Made by a program: the position numbers and the translations under genes
Part shown: piece by piece, positions 9,918-18,242 of the stretch
Position numbering within the stretch: the first letter of the stretch is position 1
How the letters are laid out: the number at the start of each line of letters is the position of its first letter
Notes under the pieces: generated by a model
What the model was told of the DNA's origin: nothing
Seen by the model: the letters and a program-made list of their open reading frames with translations, nothing else
Database searches by the model: none
Assembly: GCF_014644435.1 (NCBI RefSeq)
Contig: NZ_BMKR01000001.1
Location: 62,001 to 126,000, forward strand
Length of the DNA: 64,000 nt
Direction: 5' to 3'
Source: Paenibacillus albidus
GTDB taxonomy: Bacteria; Bacillota; Bacilli; Paenibacillales; Paenibacillaceae

Positions 9918-10673
9918 TTAGTTGTTGTTGTATAGAAATTCAAAGGTTGTCTTCAAATGCTCTTCCCAGAATCTCCACTCATGGGTTCCCGGGGTCTCGA
10001 CATACCTGAAATCATAGGGCAGCTTGTCCATATAAGAGGCAAAGTCCCGGTTCATGTCCACAAAAGGATCTTCGGAGCCGCAGCAGGCGAGCAGGGCAGG
10101 AAGACGCCGCCCCTCCGTGATCAGCTTGGCAGATAAAGCGTAAATATCCTGCTCCGGCTTCACCTGTAAACGTTCTCCAAATGTACCTGCCATTTCTCTG
10201 GCCAGCTCCGGCGTCATTTGCGGATCATTCAGACGTTGTTGCAGATTAGGCACACCCGACAGAGAAACGGCCTTACTGTACTGTTCGGGATAGGTTAGTG
10301 CACATTTCAAGGCACCATATCCCCCCATCGACAGACCGGCAATATAAGTCTTCTGCGGATCATCCGTAAGCCTCAGCATCCGCCCGCACAACTCGGGAAG
10401 CTCCTTCGTGACATAGTGGAAATAATCAAGTCCGTAGGCCATATCGGTATAATAACTCCTGCCCACCTGAGGCATGATTACTGTGCAGCCATAATGGCTC
10501 GCATACTGTTCAACTGTCGTCAGCCTATGCCAGGTGCTGGCATTATCCCCGGCGCCATGCAGCAAATAAAGCGTCCCTCCGGAGGTGTTGCCCGAATCAA
10601 CGGGTGAGATCATGTGGATCGTTGTTGTCATTCTCAAGGTCGGAGAACCCGTCTCAACAGTTAAAAGCGCCAT
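9918..10673 (-). CDS. Putative esterase, alpha/beta-hydrolase fold (esterase D-like)
   Basis: 251 residues. The nucleophile elbow GLSMGG, an acidic motif in GSEDPFVD and a C-terminal GTHEWRFW give a complete Ser-Asp-His triad of the tributyrin-esterase/S-formylglutathione-hydrolase type. There is no signal peptide. It lies between the regulator gene and the transporter genes in the same operon, 46 bp after the LacI gene. Its substrate is not known; removing ester groups (succinyl or acetyl) from imported glucan fragments would fit the operon, but this is inference. GGGAGATG precedes the ATG. Confidence 0.8.
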   Translation of the reverse strand: MALLTVETGSPTLRMTTTIHMISPVDSGNTSGGTLYLLHGAGDNASTWHRLTTVEQYASHYGCTVIMPQVGRSYYTDMAYGLDYFHYVTKELPELCGRMLRLTDDPQKTYIAGLSMGGYGALKCALTYPEQYSKAVSLSGVPNLQQRLNDPQMTPELAREMAGTFGERLQVKPEQDIYALSAKLITEGRRLPALLACCGSEDPFVDMNRDFASYMDKLPYDFRYVETPGTHEWRFWEEHLKTTFEFLYNNN

Positions 10674-10719
10674 ATGTCCATCTCCCTTGGAAACCTTGTT
10701 GCCTTTGCTTTACGTTTCA

Positions 10720-11730
10720 TTAATTAATTTTTCTGCAGGACCCGCGTTTTACGAGTACCGATTCGAATACTGTATGCTTGTTGTCTGACTGGCCGGTAAT
10801 CAGATCAAACAGGATTTCCACACTGGCCTTGGCCATATCGACGCCGGGCTGGCTGATCGTATCCAGTGAAGGATGGTAATACTCCGCCATCTCAATCCCG
10901 TCAAAACCGATGATCGAGACATCACCAGGAATTGAAAGCCCCATGGACAGCAATGCCTTGGCCGCCCCGATGGCAATCGTATCTGACGCGGCGAACACGG
11001 CAGTGATGTCCTTTTTCTTGTTCAGCAGACGTTTGGTTGCGGTAAAACCTGAGCTGGGACTGTATTCGCAGTCCCCTACAAGCGAAGCATCGTAAGCGAT
11101 GCCATGCTCCTCCAGCGCTTTGATGTACCCAAGCAGACGCCGATTCCCGGTAGTATTCTGCACCAGCGGAAATCTGGCCAGAAAGCAGATGTTACGGTGC
11201 CCAAGGGAGATCAAATAACTCGTAGCTTTGTACGACTCTTGAATATCATCAATGACTACACTGGAGAATACAGAAGGATCGACATCTTTTGTTGTTGTAA
11301 TGGTGGTCAAGACAAATGGAACGGGCAATTGTCTGAACTTCTCTTCGGAGTGGTCATAAGTGCCGCCCATAAAGATCACGCCATAAAGGTTCTTTTCTTT
11401 GACCAGATGCAGTGCGGCGTTGATCTCATCAACCCCATCTTCTACGTGCTGAATGAGGAGCGGACAGCCGCGCAGGTTCACCTGACGTTCCACTTCTTTA
11501 ATCATGTCAGCAAAAAAGGGATTGGAGATCCCCTTAACCATCAGTGCAATGGTGTTCGATTGGGTTTTTTTGAGGTTGCGGGCATTCCCGTTCGGAATGT
11601 AGTTGTGCTCTTTAACAACCGCCATCACCTTGGCTCTCGTAATATCGCTGACTATACCGGTGTTGTTAATGACTCTGGAGACCGTGGCGATCCCCACGCC
11701 TGAAAGCTTTGCAATATCTTTAATGTTCAT
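10720..11730 (-). CDS. LacI-family transcriptional regulator of the beta-glucan operon
   Basis: 336 residues. The N-terminal helix-turn-helix reads IKDIAKLSGVGIATVSRVIN and is followed by a hinge helix and a periplasmic-binding-protein-like effector domain (IGFDGIEMAEYYHPSLDTI near the C-terminus). It is the first gene of the leftward operon, so it probably controls its own synthesis. The perfect palindrome at 11807-11820 has the usual LacI-family central CG form and is the likely operator. The inducer is presumably a beta-1,2-gluco-oligosaccharide. AGGCAAGGG precedes the ATG. Confidence 0.88.
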   Translation of the reverse strand: MNIKDIAKLSGVGIATVSRVINNTGIVSDITRAKVMAVVKEHNYIPNGNARNLKKTQSNTIALMVKGISNPFFADMIKEVERQVNLRGCPLLIQHVEDGVDEINAALHLVKEKNLYGVIFMGGTYDHSEEKFRQLPVPFVLTTITTTKDVDPSVFSSVVIDDIQESYKATSYLISLGHRNICFLARFPLVQNTTGNRRLLGYIKALEEHGIAYDASLVGDCEYSPSSGFTATKRLLNKKKDITAVFAASDTIAIGAAKALLSMGLSIPGDVSIIGFDGIEMAEYYHPSLDTISQPGVDMAKASVEILFDLITGQSDNKHTVFESVLVKRGSCRKIN

Positions 11731-11806
11731 ATGTCCCTTGCCTCACCCCGGTATTGGTTCCCCCTTGGCCCGATTCAACCGGGCTTATGGAAACGAATGA
11801 AATGAC

Positions 11807-11820
11807 GGGAAACGTTTCCC
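11807..11820. promoter_or_regulatory. LacI-type operator, perfect palindrome
   Basis: GGGAAACGTTTCCC is a perfect 14-bp palindrome in the leader of the LacI operon, about 50-65 bp downstream of the predicted transcription start. It resembles operators of LacI/CcpA-type proteins. A near-identical site lies at 12088-12100. Confidence 0.75.
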
Positions 11821-11879
11821 TTAAAGTCGAAAAAAGTCGAATCTGCATGCTATTTGAGCCAAATTCGCTTTCCTCGTTC

Positions 11880-11908
11880 ATTATGAACAGGTCTATTGGA
11901 GATGTCAA
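11880..11908 (-). promoter_or_regulatory. Sigma-A promoter of the LacI/esterase/transport/GH operon
   Basis: On the minus strand TTGACA (11903-11908) and CATAAT (11880-11885) are separated by 17 bp. It points towards the LacI gene, which starts 150 bp downstream. Confidence 0.75.
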
Positions 11909-12087
11909 CAAAATTATTTAGAAGAAATAGGTTTCAAAATCGAATTGACAAAGAGGTTCAGTTGCACTTTTTGGGTTGAAATTACTTTTTCCCACCACTA
12001 AAGCACAATTCAAGTGTTGTTTTTCTGCTTCCCTCACTTTAAAATAGGGTAAACATAAGAACAAGCAGGTGTTTTCATATCTTTTTC

Positions 12088-12108
12088 GGGAAACGTTTCC
12101 AGTATAAT
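12088..12108 (+). promoter_or_regulatory. Second LacI-type operator with -10 box, before the serine hydrolase gene
   Basis: GGGAAACGTTTCC (12088-12100) repeats the operator at 11807, and TATAAT follows at 12103-12108. The operator therefore covers the promoter spacer, a classic repression position. The -35 box is poor. The start codon is about 40 bp further on. Confidence 0.65.
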
Positions 12109-12149
12109 TCATTCAGTTAAATCTACTATTACAGAAAGAAGAGCGCCCC

Positions 12150-13058
12150 ATGCTGAATATGAACCCGTTTGAAATACTGGTCCGCGAACGCGGCCTAAAT
12201 GTCCTCACTGTTCGCGTGCTGCAGAAAGGAGCACTCACCGGAACATTGGATCTTGCCAAAGATATCCGGCGCTTGCAGCATTCGGTCAGCAAATCGTTTA
12301 CGTGCATGGCTGCCGGACTGGCAATTGAGGAAGGAAAGCTGGCGCTGAATACCCGGCTCAAGGATGTGTTTCCGGAGTATGCTTGGCCCCATCCCCACAC
12401 CCCTCACTCCCTGCAGCCGGGAGAACTGACATTGCTGAATTTACTGCGCATGTCCAGCGGCCATGACTCCCCGCCCTTCTGGGCTGAGGAGCGGGCAGCA
12501 ATGAAAGACAAGGATTGGGTAGCGCACTATCTATCGCTTCCTCTGGACCGAACTCCCGGCGGGCATTTCACTTACAGCAGCGGCGACACCTTTATGATCT
12601 CTGCCATGATATAGGCCCGTGTGGGCCAGACCGTCAGGGACTATCTGGTTCCCCGCCTGTTTACCCCTCTCGGCATAGAGAATGTACTCTGGGAGGCCAC
12701 GCCGCAGGGATATACCCTCGGTTGTGCAGGGCTTGCCCTAAGCACGGAGGAACTGAGCCGGTTCGGTCAGCTGCTGTTGCAGCAAGGAGCCTGGAACGGA
12801 AGGCAGCTGATTCCCTCAGCTTGGATCGACTATGTAACACAGAAGCAGATCGGCACGGACGCCACAGGAGACTGGGGGCAAGGATACGGCGCGCAATTCT
12901 GGATGTGCACGCACGGCGCCTACCGTGCCGATGGCGCCCACGGCCAGCTCTGCCTTGTGCTTCCGGAAGCCGAAGCGGTGATTGCCATCAACAGTGCCGA
13001 AGATCGGATGCAGGATATTCTCGACACCGTGTGGGAGGAGATCTGGCCTCTTTTGTGA
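12150..13058 (+). pseudogene. Serine hydrolase (beta-lactamase family) with in-frame amber codon
   Basis: The reading frame from ATG 12150 runs to a TAG at 12612-12614, then continues in the same frame to 13058, giving 301 residues plus the amber codon. The N-terminal part holds the S-x-x-K motif (SVSK) and the Y-S-S equivalent of the Tyr motif; the part after TAG continues a normal penicillin-binding-protein/class C fold (LFTPLGIENVLWEATPQGYTLGCAGLALS). One base change, CAG to TAG, would explain the stop. A full-length relative lies at 61007-61945. It is a recent nonsense mutation, a sequencing error or a suppressed codon. The upstream operator suggests co-regulation with the glucan operon. 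Confidence 0.85.
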
Positions 13059-13125
13059 AGGGAATGCGTCCCAATGTTGCTGCACATTTGTATTTTTTCC
13101 CATGCTTACGTTGCTCCATCCCACA

Positions 13126-13173
13126 AAAAAGAGGCTTTCCCAGGCAGTCGTCCTGCCGGAAAGCCTCTTTTCT
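13126..13173 (+). terminator. Terminator after the serine hydrolase pseudogene
   Basis: AAGAGGCTTTCC and GGAAAGCCTCTT form a long stem, with extra pairing of CAGGCAG and CTGCC inside, followed by a T-rich tail. The A tract on the other side could make it bidirectional. Confidence 0.8.
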
Positions 13174-13204
13174 TATTGATTTCTTTATGGCAGCAGCAAT
13201 CCCC

Positions 13205-13242
13205 TAAAAAGCAGAAACAGCCTTTCTGCGAAAGGCTGTTTC
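13205..13242 (-). terminator. Terminator of the tRNA-Arg gene
   Basis: GAAACAGCCTTTC and GAAAGGCTGTTTC pair perfectly around a 3-base loop. On the minus strand a CTTTTT tract follows directly after the stem. It lies immediately downstream of the tRNA. Confidence 0.85.
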
Positions 13243-13247
13243 AATGA

Positions 13248-13321
13248 CGTCCCGGAAGGGATTCGAACCCCTGACCGTGCGCTTAGAAGGCGCATGCTCT
13301 ATCCAGCTGAGCTACCGGGAC
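13248..13321 (-). tRNA. tRNA-Arg (anticodon TCT)
   Basis: The minus strand folds as a complete cloverleaf: acceptor GTCCCGG/CCGGGAC, D arm GCTC...GAGC, anticodon stem TGCGC/GCGCA with loop CTTCTAA (anticodon TCT, reading AGA), and T arm AGGGG-TTCGAAT-CCCTT. The 3' CCA is not encoded. Length 74 nt. Confidence 0.95.
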
Positions 13322-13682
13322 AAATATAAATATGAAATAACAGAGGCTGTGATGCCATATGTAACAATGCAACGTTACTTATTATACTCCATTTCAGAAA
13401 TTTTTCAAGGCCTGAACCCTGATTTCATCCAGGGGTCCAATTCTCAGATACAAAGTACAGGCCCAATGCCGCGCTGGGCGCTCCGCGAGAGGGCAACTGC
13501 ATCGGCTATCCAGGCTGCGCAGCGAGAAGCCCCTCTCGTCCCGATGAATGTAAACATGAAGGGGGAACGGAATATTAGTAGTTGGGAAGGTGGGAGAAAT
13601 ACGGCTGCAACCCTAAGTATAAATTGTCTTTTTTCTGATAAAATAGAATTCAAACTATAAGACAGGTAGAAGGAGTGCGGCA
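13322..13682. other. Intergenic region upstream of the predicted ATPase
   Basis: No gene is supported here. Open frames on both strands (13244-13660 and 13444-13683) lack ribosome binding sites and protein-like composition. The last part is AT-rich and probably holds the promoter of the following gene, but I could not fix its boxes. Confidence 0.5.
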
Positions 13683-14492
13683 ATGATTTATTTGAGAAGC
13701 TTTAAGCTTTCTGATTATACGTCTCCAAATCCCAACATTTATCCTGATTATGTATTTAAGCACGTAGCTGGAGAGGTGCTTTTGTTTGATCGGATTACTG
13801 TGTTGTATGGCAGTAACGGCAGCGGAAAATCCACTTTACTCAATGTAATTTCCAACAAGCTAGGAATCCCGGGGGCTGAAAGAATGACAAGCTATGGGCA
13901 TAGTATTTATGCTCAGCGATTCCTTGATTTGAGCAGCTATCAGCTTGGGCATGATGAGCAAGAGCATGAAATCAGGCAACTTCCAGAAGGAAGCCGGTAT
14001 ATGAAATCAGAGGATATTTTATATGAGATCAAAAAGATACAGCAATCTTCCGTGTTGCATGAGGGAATAATGTATGAGCAGATTAGCAAAGGGATGAGCA
14101 AGGCTGAGGCGGCACAATATGAAGCTACATATGCGTTTAAGAAGAAGCTGGAGAACATTCAATTTTCACAAGAAAAATACTCTAATGGAGAAACGTCCAT
14201 GCAGTTTTTTGAGGAATCTCTGCTACCTGGGCAATTGTATTTATTGGACGAGCCGGAAACGTCACTTTCTCCTGCCAATCAAATAAAAATGGCAGAACAG
14301 ATAAATGAGCTGGCACGATATTTTGATAGTCAATTTATTATTGCCACTCATTCTCCCTTTGTTTTAGGCTCGCTACATGCAAAAATTTATAATCTGGATG
14401 CTAAGCCTCTTCAGACAGCAGAATGGTTTGAACTGGACAATGTGCAATTTTTTTATCGATTTTTCAATAAGCATAAGCAATTATTTGAATGA
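13683..14492 (+). CDS. Predicted ABC/AAA-type ATPase (COG3910-like)
   Basis: 269 residues. Walker A is GSNGSGKST near residue 41, a signature-like YSNGE lies near residue 160, Walker B is LYLLDEPETS near 183, and the H-loop is IIATHSPF near 218. This arrangement, without membrane or DNA-binding domains, matches small stand-alone predicted ATPases related to SMC/RecF and ABC ATPases. Role unknown; it is a single gene without an obvious effector partner, so I do not call it a defence system. AGGAGTG precedes the ATG. Base composition is clearly more AT-rich than its neighbours, which suggests acquisition next to the tRNA gene. Confidence 0.75.
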   Translation: MIYLRSFKLSDYTSPNPNIYPDYVFKHVAGEVLLFDRITVLYGSNGSGKSTLLNVISNKLGIPGAERMTSYGHSIYAQRFLDLSSYQLGHDEQEHEIRQLPEGSRYMKSEDILYEIKKIQQSSVLHEGIMYEQISKGMSKAEAAQYEATYAFKKKLENIQFSQEKYSNGETSMQFFEESLLPGQLYLLDEPETSLSPANQIKMAEQINELARYFDSQFIIATHSPFVLGSLHAKIYNLDAKPLQTAEWFELDNVQFFYRFFNKHKQLFE

Positions 14493-14828
14493 GAGTAGGA
14501 CAGACACAGATTGTAGCTTTTCATCTGAGCCGGGGTGTGGGCACAACGGCAAGCGGTCGACGTACGACCAACTGCAGGACAGAGCCAATTCGGTGAAACA
14601 GTGCTAGTGGCGCAGGGGGCAGGCTGTCAGAAAGGAGAGATTTCGAATTCCTTCGGCTTTCGGGACCTACCTGTATGCTGCGTTTTTAGCATCAAAAAAA
14701 CCGTCAATCTTTTTCAGATTAACGGTTTCAAAAATACGATCTGATCAGGAAATTCCAAAAGATATGTCCACACTACGATCATCGAATGCATAAGCGCCAT
14801 AGAATTTAGCGACGATAGTACGCGCCGT
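14493..14828. other. Intergenic region, no gene seen
   Basis: Apart from the terminator at 14694-14727 I see nothing supported. Short open frames (14377-14607, 14535-14744) have no start signals. Confidence 0.5.
14694..14727 (-). terminator. Terminator of the ABC-2 permease remnant
   Basis: AACCGTCAATCT and AGATTAACGGTT pair with one mismatch around TTTTC. On the minus strand the stem is followed by seven T residues. It sits 100 bp downstream of the permease remnant. Confidence 0.75.
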
Positions 14829-15480
14829 CTAGTTCACGTCCTTCGTCTCCAGACGAAACATCGATAGCAAGGCAATCCACAAGCCGGCGGCTCCAAGCGA
14901 CATGTGGATCGCGATGATGGAGTTAATGGATACCAACGGTCCGTTAAAGCCGGAGCATACGATTAGCACCAGCAGGACAGAGGAGACCATAGTGGCCGTA
15001 GCCGAATGCTTGCGCATACCGAATAACAAAGGAATCATGGCCATTGCGGCAGCCGACAGCGAACTGACGGTGTACTCGAGCAGCAGCACTCGTACCTGTT
15101 CCATCGTCAGCGAATCCGTAATGAAGGGATAGAAGCGATCCACGGCGACCAAAACAGAACCCATCAGCACGTCGGTGAACAGGATCATTCCGAACGTAAA
15201 AACGAAGATGATGACCAATTTGGCAGCGATCAGCTTGCGGCGTTTAATCGGATACGTAAAGAGCACGCTCAACGTATTGTTTCTGTATTCCCCGACAATC
15301 ATTATTGAGAGCTAGTACCCCGGCGAATATTATGAAGGTTGCCCTGACGAAGGTATCGATCAGCATGAACGACTCCGGGTAAGTGGAAAAAGCGTAATCC
15401 TCGGCTCCATAATCGGTAATGCCTAGCATGGACAGTACGCGCAAGTACGGGATGCTACGGGCCAATACGTCACTCCCGGT
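14829..15480 (-). pseudogene. ABC-2-type transporter permease, 5'-truncated and frameshifted
   Basis: The frame at 14829-15302 encodes a typical ABC-2 permease C-terminal half: GEYRNNTLSVLFTYPIKRRK, then five hydrophobic segments. The preceding 180 bp in another frame continue the same protein (LARSIPYLRVLSMLG, then FIIFAGVLAL). Removing one A at about 15303-15307 joins both parts (L-I-M-I-V-G-E-Y). Homology stops near 15480 without a start codon, exactly where the amidohydrolase begins on the other strand. The gene has therefore lost its N-terminus and carries a frameshift. No ATPase partner remains nearby. Confidence 0.8.
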
Positions 15481-16674
15481 TTGTGGGACATGCACATCCA
15501 TCTGGAAGATAACTATAAAGACGCTTTCCCGCTCTTTCTGGCTAACGGAGTAACCGGAGTAAGGGAGATGGGGGCGGCGCTTACAAACGTCGATTTGTGG
15601 AAAACGAGTATTCAAGCCGGTATGCCAGCCCCACGTCTTGTCTACGCGGGTTCGACCCTAGATGGAGGTCCAGCTGACGAGGCCCCCCACATGTTCTACT
15701 TGAAAACAGAGCAACAAGCGCGCGACGCCGTACGTCTCAATGTGGCAAAAGGCGCGGACCATATCAAGGTATACTCCTGGTTGCCGCGTCCTCTGTTTCT
15801 GGCGGTCATGGATGAAGCCCAAAAGTACGGTTTGCCGGTGGTCGGTCATTTGCCGGTAGAGGTACGGGCCAGCGAAGCCGCTCGACTGGGATTCAAGAGC
15901 ATAGAACACCTGCACGGTTTGTTTATTGCCACTTCGAGCATCGAAAACGATATTTTCAAGAATGCCGACATGAGCGATTTGCTCGGTTATTCACTGGCAG
16001 AGATAAAGGCCTCCAAATCCTATGATTCCGGAAAGGCCAACAAGCTGTTCCGCATATTCAAAGAAAAGGGAGTCTGGCCTGTACCGACCATTGTTACCTA
16101 TTTGAATTCGGCCAAAACCGAAATCGATCCGCGGTCCAAATACGTACCGACTGTCGTGCAGAAGCAATGGGCCGAATTGATTCGCGCCATTCCTCCCGAA
16201 CAAACGGAATTAATGAAGGCAATCAATTCCACAACGCCGGGCATGGTCAAAAAGTTGAACGATGCCGGCGTACCTATGCTTGCAGGCACCGATTCCAGTT
16301 TCGAAATGACTAACTTTATATACGGCGTTTCCTTGCACGATGAACTCGAATTGTTAGTTAAAAGCGGCCTCACCCCACTGCAGGCCTTGCAGACGGCAAC
16401 ACTTAATCCGGCTCGATATTTGGAGAGAGAGCAGGAACTGGGTACCGTAGAAAAAGGAAAACTCGCCGATCTCGTGCTGCTTAACAAGAACCCGCTGGAG
16501 GACATTCGAAACACAACAAGCATCTCTGCCGTTGTCTTGGACGGGAAACTGCTGGAGAAGCAGACTTTGGATCAAGCGGTTAAAACATACCCCGTGATAA
16601 AGGTTGCCGATATGAAAGATGAACCGGAAGGATCCGGGCCATCTGCCAATAAACCCATCGTTCATAATCATTAA
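15481..16674 (+). pseudogene. Amidohydrolase family protein, 5'-truncated
   Basis: The frame, open from TTG 15481 (397 codons), encodes an imidazolonepropionase-like metal-dependent amidohydrolase: DMHIHL (the HxH metal ligands), VGHLP, SIEHLHG and AGTDSSF (the catalytic aspartate) are all present, and the C-terminus (ADLVLLNKNPLEDI) is normal. Members of this family carry about 60-80 further residues before the HxH motif, usually with a signal peptide. Here the protein would begin at VTPGLWDMH, with no ribosome binding site upstream. The 5' end was lost at the same point as that of the divergent ABC permease. Expression from a new start cannot be excluded. Confidence 0.75.
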
Positions 16675-16680
16675 TGTAGC

Positions 16681-16726
16681 CTAGCCCTTCCCTTCTCCAA
16701 TAAGAAGCGGAAGGGCCGATTTGTTT
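16681..16726 (+). terminator. Probable terminator after the amidohydrolase
   Basis: GCCCTTCC and GGAAGGGC pair around a loop that contains a smaller stem (CTTCT/AGAAG), followed by a T-rich tail. Moderate quality. Confidence 0.5.
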
Positions 16727-16794
16727 AAATGTGAGATTAGAAAAATGGCTAAATCCAAAAGCAATTCACAAAACCATGACCTAACTCAAGTCTG

Positions 16795-17922
16795 TTAAGT
16801 TTTATCTGCGATAGGGAACCATCCTGGAGTATTGATGATTTTCAACCATAATGGTTCAGCAATCCCCAATTTTTCTTGATCATTTAAAGTTAACTCAGTA
16901 CGAATTTCGTTTTCCTTACCTAGAGTTATTTTTCCAACCCAATCTGGATCGATAATCAGTTCCCGCCCAAGTGCAATAAATGGAACTCCTGATTGTAACG
17001 CTCTCAGCGCCTCGTCAGGTGTGTGGATCGAACCTACACCGATAACAGGAACTCTTTGCCCGACGAGCTCGTAAATTATTTCCATTCTAGAGCGATTGTC
17101 CTCTACTCCACGTCTAGGCTTTGACCAAAAGTCCATTAGAGAGAAATGCAAATAATCCAAACTTTTATTTGCGAGGGCCTCCACCAATTTAAGTGTATCG
17201 GCCATTGTAATACCGGGTGTCCATTCTTCTTCTGGCGATAACCGATATCCCACAAGAAACGGCTGTTTGGCACACTCAGCCACCACTTTTTGCACTTCAT
17301 CTACAACAGCGAGCGGAAACGCCATACGTTTGTCTATATTTCCTCCCCAACGATCATCGCGTTGGTTTGTGTACGGTGAGAAAAATTGTTGAATAAGAAA
17401 TCGATTTGCCCCGTGAATCTCTACCCCGTCGAAACCAGCCTCGATTGCCCTCCGAGTGCTAGCGCCAAACGCACGAATGATCTCCCCAATTTCCTTTTCT
17501 TCGAGTGCTCGAGGGAATACGCTCAACCCTTCCTTAGCAACCGCACTCGCACTTACAATCTCACTGTTCGGTACCACTTCCGGCGAACTTTCGCGACCGC
17601 CATGAAAGATTTGCAGAATGGATTTTGCCCCACTTTTCTTAATTGTTGTTGCCAGGCGTTGTAAACTCGGGATCTTATCATCATGATCAGCCGCCAATTC
17701 CCCGCCAAATACCCTGCTGTTTGGTGTGACTATTGTACTCCCTGTGACAGCCATTCCAACACCGTTCGAACGGCTTTCGTAATATGCGATTAACTCATCA
17801 GATATCGTACCGTCTTGCTGAGAATAAGATATCGTCATTGGCGCAAGAACAATGCGATTCTTTACTTCGACACCATTCTTGAAATGAAACGACTCCATTA
17901 AAGGTCGATATTTAGGGTTCAT
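16795..17922 (-). CDS. Old yellow enzyme-type NADH:flavin oxidoreductase (YqiG-like)
   Basis: 375 residues of a single FMN-binding TIM barrel. Visible family marks are NRIVLAPMT near the N-terminus, QIFHGGR, GFDGVEIHGAN (the active-site His-x-x-Asn), the FFSPYTNQRDDRWGG segment and the phosphate-binding IGVGSI / IALGRELI near the C-terminus. It probably reduces activated alkenes or quinones with NAD(P)H. An AAAGGAG precedes the ATG. It is divergent from a MerR-family gene, and its promoter (18100-18130) has the 19-bp spacer typical of MerR-activated promoters, so electrophile-induced expression is likely. Confidence 0.88.
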   Translation of the reverse strand: MNPKYRPLMESFHFKNGVEVKNRIVLAPMTISYSQQDGTISDELIAYYESRSNGVGMAVTGSTIVTPNSRVFGGELAADHDDKIPSLQRLATTIKKSGAKSILQIFHGGRESSPEVVPNSEIVSASAVAKEGLSVFPRALEEKEIGEIIRAFGASTRRAIEAGFDGVEIHGANRFLIQQFFSPYTNQRDDRWGGNIDKRMAFPLAVVDEVQKVVAECAKQPFLVGYRLSPEEEWTPGITMADTLKLVEALANKSLDYLHFSLMDFWSKPRRGVEDNRSRMEIIYELVGQRVPVIGVGSIHTPDEALRALQSGVPFIALGRELIIDPDWVGKITLGKENEIRTELTLNDQEKLGIAEPLWLKIINTPGWFPIADKT

Positions 17923-18099
17923 AGATGCCTACTCCTTTAGTTAGCTTTATTTACTTCAATCACTACACATACTTTAATTATTGCGGTTCAAATCCGATCC
18001 TGCACTAGCGTCAGTTTTCAGTGCGAAATATCGTATTGACTCGAGCTCAATGTACATCTCCTCCTTTATATGGTCGAGATTTTCTCCCCGTCAGAGCCC

Positions 18100-18130
18100 A
18101 TAATAAAAGTTGGTGTCGAATCCAAGTCAA
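18100..18130 (-). promoter_or_regulatory. MerR-type promoter (19-bp spacer) of the old yellow enzyme gene
   Basis: On the minus strand TTGACT (18125-18130) and TATTAT (18100-18105) are separated by 19 bp. The spacer contains an imperfect dyad, CTTGGA...CCAA, related to the perfect one at 18184-18201. Confidence 0.7.
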
Positions 18131-18179
18131 GGTGCAAAAATAAAAGGGTTACCCAAGGATAAGAGATGGGGGAATAAGT

Positions 18180-18210
18180 TTGACTTGGAGTCGGCTCCAA
18201 GATGTATAAT
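18180..18210 (+). promoter_or_regulatory. MerR-type promoter (19-bp spacer) of the regulator gene
   Basis: TTGACT (18180-18185) and TATAAT (18205-18210) are 19 bp apart. The dyad CTTGGAGTCGGCTCCAAG (18184-18201) fills the spacer, the usual arrangement for MerR-family operators. Confidence 0.85.
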
Positions 18211-18242
18211 TACTCAAAATGGCAATTTCGGGAGGGGACGCA

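Noticed and set aside
13126..13173. IS end related to the IS1182 remnant (GAGGCTTTCCC)
   Set aside because: The similarity is limited to GAGGCTTTCCC, and the sequence forms a normal terminator stem after the hydrolase.
13683..14492. Defence system (ATPase next to a tRNA gene)
   Set aside because: Only a single ATPase is present; no nuclease, toxin or other effector gene is adjacent.
15481..16674. Intact amidohydrolase gene starting at TTG 15481
   Set aside because: No ribosome binding site, and the family N-terminus (about 60-80 residues) is missing, so truncation is the better reading.
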